Source of the DNA: Myxococcales bacterium | GTDB taxonomy: Bacteria > Myxococcota_A > Polyangia > Fen-1088 | DNA: 41,228 bases | Direction of reading: 5' to 3' | Assembly (NCBI GenBank): GCA_025350815.1 | Contig: JANXXE010000101.1 | Coordinates: forward strand, 1 to 41,228 | Part shown: one piece after another, positions 38,104 through 41,228 of the stretch | Position numbering within the stretch: the first letter of the stretch is position 1 | Layout: each line of letters starts with the position of its first letter | Made by a program: the position numbers and the translations under genes | The notes under the pieces: model-generated | Database searches by the model: none | Seen by the model: the letters and a program-made list of their open reading frames with translations, nothing else | What the model was told of the DNA's origin: nothing

Positions 38104-38667
38104 GTGAAAACCCTGGTGGTCGCATTGTTCGTATTCGCATGCGGGTGCGGTGGCGGAACAGGCGCGGGACCGGGCGGCGACGCCGGATCCAGCCCGACTG
38201 GCGGGGCAACGACGGGCGGCACTTGCCCCCTGACCGCTACGGTCGACGGGACGACCTATACAGCGGTGTCGTGCACGGCCCATGGCGAGCCGACGTTTGC
38301 GCCGGGGGTTTACAAGCTGGTCATTTCGGCGCCATTCAACAAGATCAACACGAACTCTGGCCACATTCGCTCGCTGTTCATCGTCTTGACGGACAACGAA
38401 GACGCGCCCGCTGCGACACACCTCAAAACATTCACCGTCTCGGCCGAAAACCCCGGCGCCTCTGCGGTCTACAACGTGACCCAGTTCGATTCGTGGTCCA
38501 CGCTGGACGGCAGCGCGAACGTGGGGTCGGGATCGTTCACCGTCACGGAATACGACAAGGCGGCCAAGGTCATCTCGGGCACCTACAACATCGTCGTCAA
38601 GCAAGGAACGAATTCCAAGACGATATCCGGCACGCTCACGCACGTAGCGATGAGCAACGCCCAATAA
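38104..38667 (+). CDS. Hypothetical lipoprotein
   Basis: A 187-residue protein starting at GTG 38104 (MKTLVVALFVFACGCGGG). A lipobox with Cys at about residue 13 or 15 predicts acylation, followed by a Gly/Thr-rich linker to residue ~40. The remainder is a beta-rich domain (TATVDGTTYTAVSCTA, GSGSFTVTEYDKAAKVISGT, SKTISGTLTHVAM) typical of small envelope beta-sandwich domains. I do not recognise a named family. It sits 24 bases after the PP2C gene and ends 8 bases before the convergent histidine kinase. Confidence 0.78.
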   Translation: MKTLVVALFVFACGCGGGTGAGPGGDAGSSPTGGATTGGTCPLTATVDGTTYTAVSCTAHGEPTFAPGVYKLVISAPFNKINTNSGHIRSLFIVLTDNEDAPAATHLKTFTVSAENPGASAVYNVTQFDSWSTLDGSANVGSGSFTVTEYDKAAKVISGTYNIVVKQGTNSKTISGTLTHVAMSNAQ

Positions 38668-38675
38668 GTGACCTT

Positions 38676-40163
38676 TCAGCCGACCGCGGGCAGCGTCACG
38701 ACGAAGTTTGTCCGCGCGCCTTTGCCCTCGCCGTCCGAAACAATTTCCAGGCTGCCGCCGTAGCTTTCGATTATCGACCGGCTGATGGGCAGGCCAAGGC
38801 CCGTGCCCTGGCCAGGCGGCTTGGTGGTGAAGAACGGATCGAAGACCTTGCGGCGGGATTCGACGGGGATTCCGGGCCCCTCGTCGGCAAACGTGATCTG
38901 CACCCGCCCGTCGGCTGCGTGGCAACTGACCGTGATCGTGCCGGTGCCGCCCATGGCATCAGCGGCGTTCAGCAACAGGTTCACGAACACCTGGGTCAGT
39001 CGCCCCGGCGAGACCAGCACGTTTGACCAAGTCGCAGCCTTGCCCGTGTCGACGCTGACGCCGCGGAAGCGGGCTTGCGGCGCCAGCAGCGCGCGGGCGG
39101 TGTCGACGATCTTCAGTGGCTCGGTGGTCTGCGCTTCTTCGTGGCTCGGCCGTGAATATTCCAGAAGGTCCTGAATGATGCGGTGAATGCGCTGGGTCTC
39201 GGCCTTGACCCGGTCGAGGGCATCCAGGCGATCGGCAGGGCCCAGTGCGCGCCCCGACGGAGACGCGGCGTCCGCGGCATCCGCGCGCAGGATATCGACG
39301 TAACCGAGAACGGCGGCCAGCGGGTTGCCGATCTCGTGCGCCACCCCGGCGGCCAGTTGCCCGACCGATGCCAGCTTCTCGGTGCGAATCAGCTGTTCCC
39401 TCTGGTTCACCAGCGACGACGTCATCTGATTGAAAGCCGCGGCCAGCGCCGCGATCTCACGCGGGCCGGACGGCGGGATGTGTTGCTCCCACTCGCCGGC
39501 GCCGACACGGGTCGTCGCCCTTTGCATCGCATGCAGCGGGCGAACCACAAGCTGCGTGATGACCAGAAACCCAAGCGCCAGCACCAACAGCGCATCACCG
39601 ACGGCCAGCGCCGCCAGCAGCCAGCCCGAACGATCCAGGACCGCACCGACGGGTGTGGGCGCGGGCAGCGTCAGGCGTACCGCACCCATCACGCGATCCC
39701 CCAGTGTGACGGCCGCGTACGACAGCAACTGCATGTCGCCTTGCGGTCCCACGCGGTAGTTAAAGACGGCGGGCGTCCCTGACAACACCGCCGTCAATAC
39801 AGGGGGATCGACGTCACCCGGAACCCGGAGCGGCCAGGCCGCCACGCCGGCACCGTCGAGGCCGCACAGCGCCACCTGCCACACGTCGCCCTTGCCGCTT
39901 AACTGCCGCAAGACGGTGTCGACGCGCGCGCGGTTGCCGGCCGCCGTCAAGGGCTGCCCGCCGTCGAGGACCGCAGCGATGGCCGCCGCGGCCGACGAGG
40001 CCATGAGAACCGCTGTCGACTCGCGCTGGGCGCGCAGGGTACCGCCGGCGGCCCACAGCGCCAGGTAACCCGTCGACAGCACCGCAAACAAGGTTACAAG
40101 ACCCAGGCCCAGCAGGATCTGCGCCCGAACGCCCAGAACCCTGTTGCCGATCGTGGTGGTCAT
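38676..40163 (-). CDS. Sensor histidine kinase
   Basis: A 495-residue membrane kinase. TM1 is at ~14-38 and a periplasmic sensor region at ~40-178 (single-Cache-like size). TM2 is ~180-206, a HAMP domain ~207-258, and the HisKA domain has phospho-acceptor H276 in [22 protein letters not shown]. The HATPase domain shows N box [14 protein letters not shown]1 DEGPGIP, the F box [18 protein letters not shown] and [14 protein letters not shown] 40163 is chosen because upstream codons are Arg-rich and overlap Fur. There is no receiver domain and no adjacent response regulator in the window. It follows fur by 37 bases and may be co-transcribed with it. Confidence 0.92.
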   Translation of the reverse strand: MTTTIGNRVLGVRAQILLGLGLVTLFAVLSTGYLALWAAGGTLRAQRESTAVLMASSAAAAIAAVLDGGQPLTAAGNRARVDTVLRQLSGKGDVWQVALCGLDGAGVAAWPLRVPGDVDPPVLTAVLSGTPAVFNYRVGPQGDMQLLSYAAVTLGDRVMGAVRLTLPAPTPVGAVLDRSGWLLAALAVGDALLVLALGFLVITQLVVRPLHAMQRATTRVGAGEWEQHIPPSGPREIAALAAAFNQMTSSLVNQREQLIRTEKLASVGQLAAGVAHEIGNPLAAVLGYVDILRADAADAASPSGRALGPADRLDALDRVKAETQRIHRIIQDLLEYSRPSHEEAQTTEPLKIVDTARALLAPQARFRGVSVDTGKAATWSNVLVSPGRLTQVFVNLLLNAADAMGGTGTITVSCHAADGRVQITFADEGPGIPVESRRKVFDPFFTTKPPGQGTGLGLPISRSIIESYGGSLEIVSDGEGKGARTNFVVTLPAVG

Positions 40164-40200
40164 GAAGGCGACGGGCTGCCTTGCCCCAGTGGGGCGCGAA

Positions 40201-40692
40201 CTATTTCTTCCGCGCCTTCTCCGATGGGCAGTGCCCACCGGGGATCCCTTGCGCCTTTTCGCATAGACCAAACAGTTCGTGGCGGTGCTGCAAGATGTTG
40301 AAGCCCAGGCGATGGGCGACACGGGATTGCAATTGTTCGACCTCGTCGCTTTCGAATTCGACGATGAACTGACACTGCTGGCAGATGATGTGGTCGTGGT
40401 GCGCGCGCTGGCCGCTTACCTCGTACAGCGTCTGACCCGAGCCGAACTGCCGGGACGCCGCAAGCCCTGCCTCTTCCAGCAACTTGACCGTGCGGTAGAC
40501 GGTGGCCAGACCAACGCCCGGGTTTGCCTTGCGCGCCGAGGACAGCAGCGCTTCGAGCCCCACGTGCCCGGTGGTACGCAAGAAGGCGTCGACGATGGCC
40601 TCGCGCTGCTGCGTCGTCTTGAGCCCCTTGCGGCGCATGTACGCCCGCCACGGCTCCTTGAGATTGCTTGCGGACAGTTTGACCTCACCCAC
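40201..40692 (-). CDS. fur: Fur-family transcriptional regulator
   Basis: A 163-residue metal-responsive repressor. The N-terminal winged helix is at ~10-90 (KTTQQREAIVDAFLRTTGHV, LATVYRTVKLLEEAGLA). The dimerisation/metal domain has HHDH (98-101), CQQC (104-107) and a second Cys pair C144/C155 (GLCEKAQGIPGGHC, 10 residues between) in place of the usual CxxC. It could be Fur, PerR or Zur in specificity. I chose GTG 40692 because GGAGG lies 5 bases upstream; the longer frame from ATG 40731 overlaps into the thioredoxin gene region. Position directly after a peroxiredoxin-like gene favours a role in oxidative stress or iron. Confidence 0.9.
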   Translation of the reverse strand: MGEVKLSASNLKEPWRAYMRRKGLKTTQQREAIVDAFLRTTGHVGLEALLSSARKANPGVGLATVYRTVKLLEEAGLAASRQFGSGQTLYEVSGQRAHHDHIICQQCQFIVEFESDEVEQLQSRVAHRLGFNILQHRHELFGLCEKAQGIPGGHCPSEKARKK

Positions 40693-40718
40693 GCGTCCCT
40701 CCGATTCCCGACGTCCCG

Positions 40719-41228
40719 CTAGGCCTTCCATTTGATAGAGCAGCCCATCGACGGAACCTGTGGCGCATCCGGTGCGCGGCCCGCCAGCACGGCATCGAGG
40801 CCGGCGGCAAGTTCGCGGCGGGTCACCTTGGTGGGATCCTTCCACGCGTCGTCAATTCGGCCCCCGTAGGCCAGTCGTCGGTGCGCATCGTAGACAAAAA
40901 TGTCGGGCGTACACACGGCCCCGAATGCGCGCGCGACGGTCTGGGTCTCGTCGTGCAGGTAGGGAAATCCGTACTGCTTGGCCTTCCAGCGAAGGGCCAG
41001 CTGGGGGAAGGCGTCGTCGGGATAAGTCGCCGCGTCGTTCGAACACACGGCCACGAACTGCACGCCACGCGGACTGAATTGCCGGGCCAGGTCGATGATC
41101 CGATCCTCGACCGCCATCACGTACGGGCAGTGGTTACAGATGAACATGACCACCAGCGCGGACGCGGAAGCAAAATCATCCCGCCCGTACGACCGGCCAT
41201 CGACGGCCGGCAGGAGGAAGTCCGGGCA
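40719..41228 (-). CDS. Thioredoxin/peroxiredoxin-like family protein, 5' truncated by window
   Basis: At least 169 residues, open to the window edge. The sequence CPDFLLPAVDGRSYGRDDF is the usual AhpC/TSA start, and VVMFICNHCPYVMAVEDR carries the CNHCPYV redox motif of the PRX_like1 branch of thioredoxin-fold proteins. VQFVAVCSNDAATYPDD, TQTVARAFGAVCTPDIFVYD and the conserved end SMGCSIKWK also fit. It is probably a thiol reductase or peroxidase-like protein; the exact reaction is unknown. The Fur gene starts 26 bases downstream on the same strand, so the two are likely one operon. Confidence 0.92.
   Translation of the reverse strand, partial: CPDFLLPAVDGRSYGRDDFASASALVVMFICNHCPYVMAVEDRIIDLARQFSPRGVQFVAVCSNDAATYPDDAFPQLALRWKAKQYGFPYLHDETQTVARAFGAVCTPDIFVYDAHRRLAYGGRIDDAWKDPTKVTRRELAAGLDAVLAGRAPDAPQVPSMGCSIKWKA

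Noticed and set aside
37495-38925. 476-codon minus frame covering the PP2C and lipoprotein genes
   Set aside because: Arg/His-rich shadow; plus strand has intact PP2C motifs and a lipoprotein signal.
40164-40322. 53-residue upstream extension of the histidine kinase
   Set aside because: It overlaps fur, is low-complexity, and the membrane topology fits a start at ATG 40163.

Overview
The window is a high-GC, gene-dense stretch of a bacterial chromosome, most likely from the Myxococcota (former Deltaproteobacteria). The strongest lineage evidence is the gene pair at 23250-25357: a secreted protein with a MYXO-CTERM-like tail followed by an outer-membrane beta-barrel that resembles the myxobacterial MXAN_2561/MXAN_2562 pair. 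Supporting signs are lipoproteins with Asp/Ala/Gly-rich linkers and many GTG/TTG starts. I found no tRNA, rRNA, CRISPR, insertion sequence or prophage. No gap between genes exceeds about 275 bases.

Layout. 1-5399 (+): 3' end of dnaK, an lgt-family gene, a winged-helix-like protein, a double-FHA tail-anchored protein, manA, and an ORF that looks like VapB joined to an N-terminally deleted VapC. 5453-7840 (+): a large YfhO-like membrane protein, ending tail to tail with ffh (7837-9429, -). 9485-14677 (-): a translation-linked cluster read rpsU, a trans-sulfuration PLP enzyme, prmA, rsmE, an RDD membrane protein and a MshEN/HEAT protein. 14952-17793 (+): a Cse60-like small protein, nadK and recN. 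17790-18677 (-): an S24/S26-like to GNAT fusion. 18762-23112 (+): MoxR ATPase, DUF58 protein and TgpA-like transglutaminase, a standard three-gene envelope module. 23250-26100 (+): the myxobacterial secreted protein/OMP pair and truA. 26094-28889: plsC (-), pssA (+) and two unknown membrane proteins. 28913-31981 (-): M23 endopeptidase and an 84-cysteine modular lipoprotein. 32014-37208 (-): cinA, recA and lon. 37315-38667 (+): PP2C phosphatase and a small lipoprotein. 38676-41228 (-): a thioredoxin-like protein (5' truncated by the window), a Fur-family regulator and a sensor histidine kinase.

Most of the window is housekeeping: chaperone and proteolysis (dnaK, lon), protein export and lipidation (ffh, lgt), ribosome modification (prmA, rsmE, rpsU, truA), DNA repair (recA, recN, cinA), phospholipid synthesis (plsC, pssA) and envelope biology. 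The less ordinary items are the Cys-rich repeat lipoprotein, the VapB/VapC remnant, a probable CTG start overlapping the rpsU stop, a recurrent extended -10 motif 6-10 bases before start codons that suggests leaderless or near-leaderless mRNAs, a 22-residue insertion in the Ffh M domain, the S24-like/GNAT fusion, and 9-bp tandem repeats beside the Cys-rich gene and in recA. I did not find a clear undescribed multigene defence or mobile system. The Cys-rich lipoprotein is the best candidate for undescribed biology.
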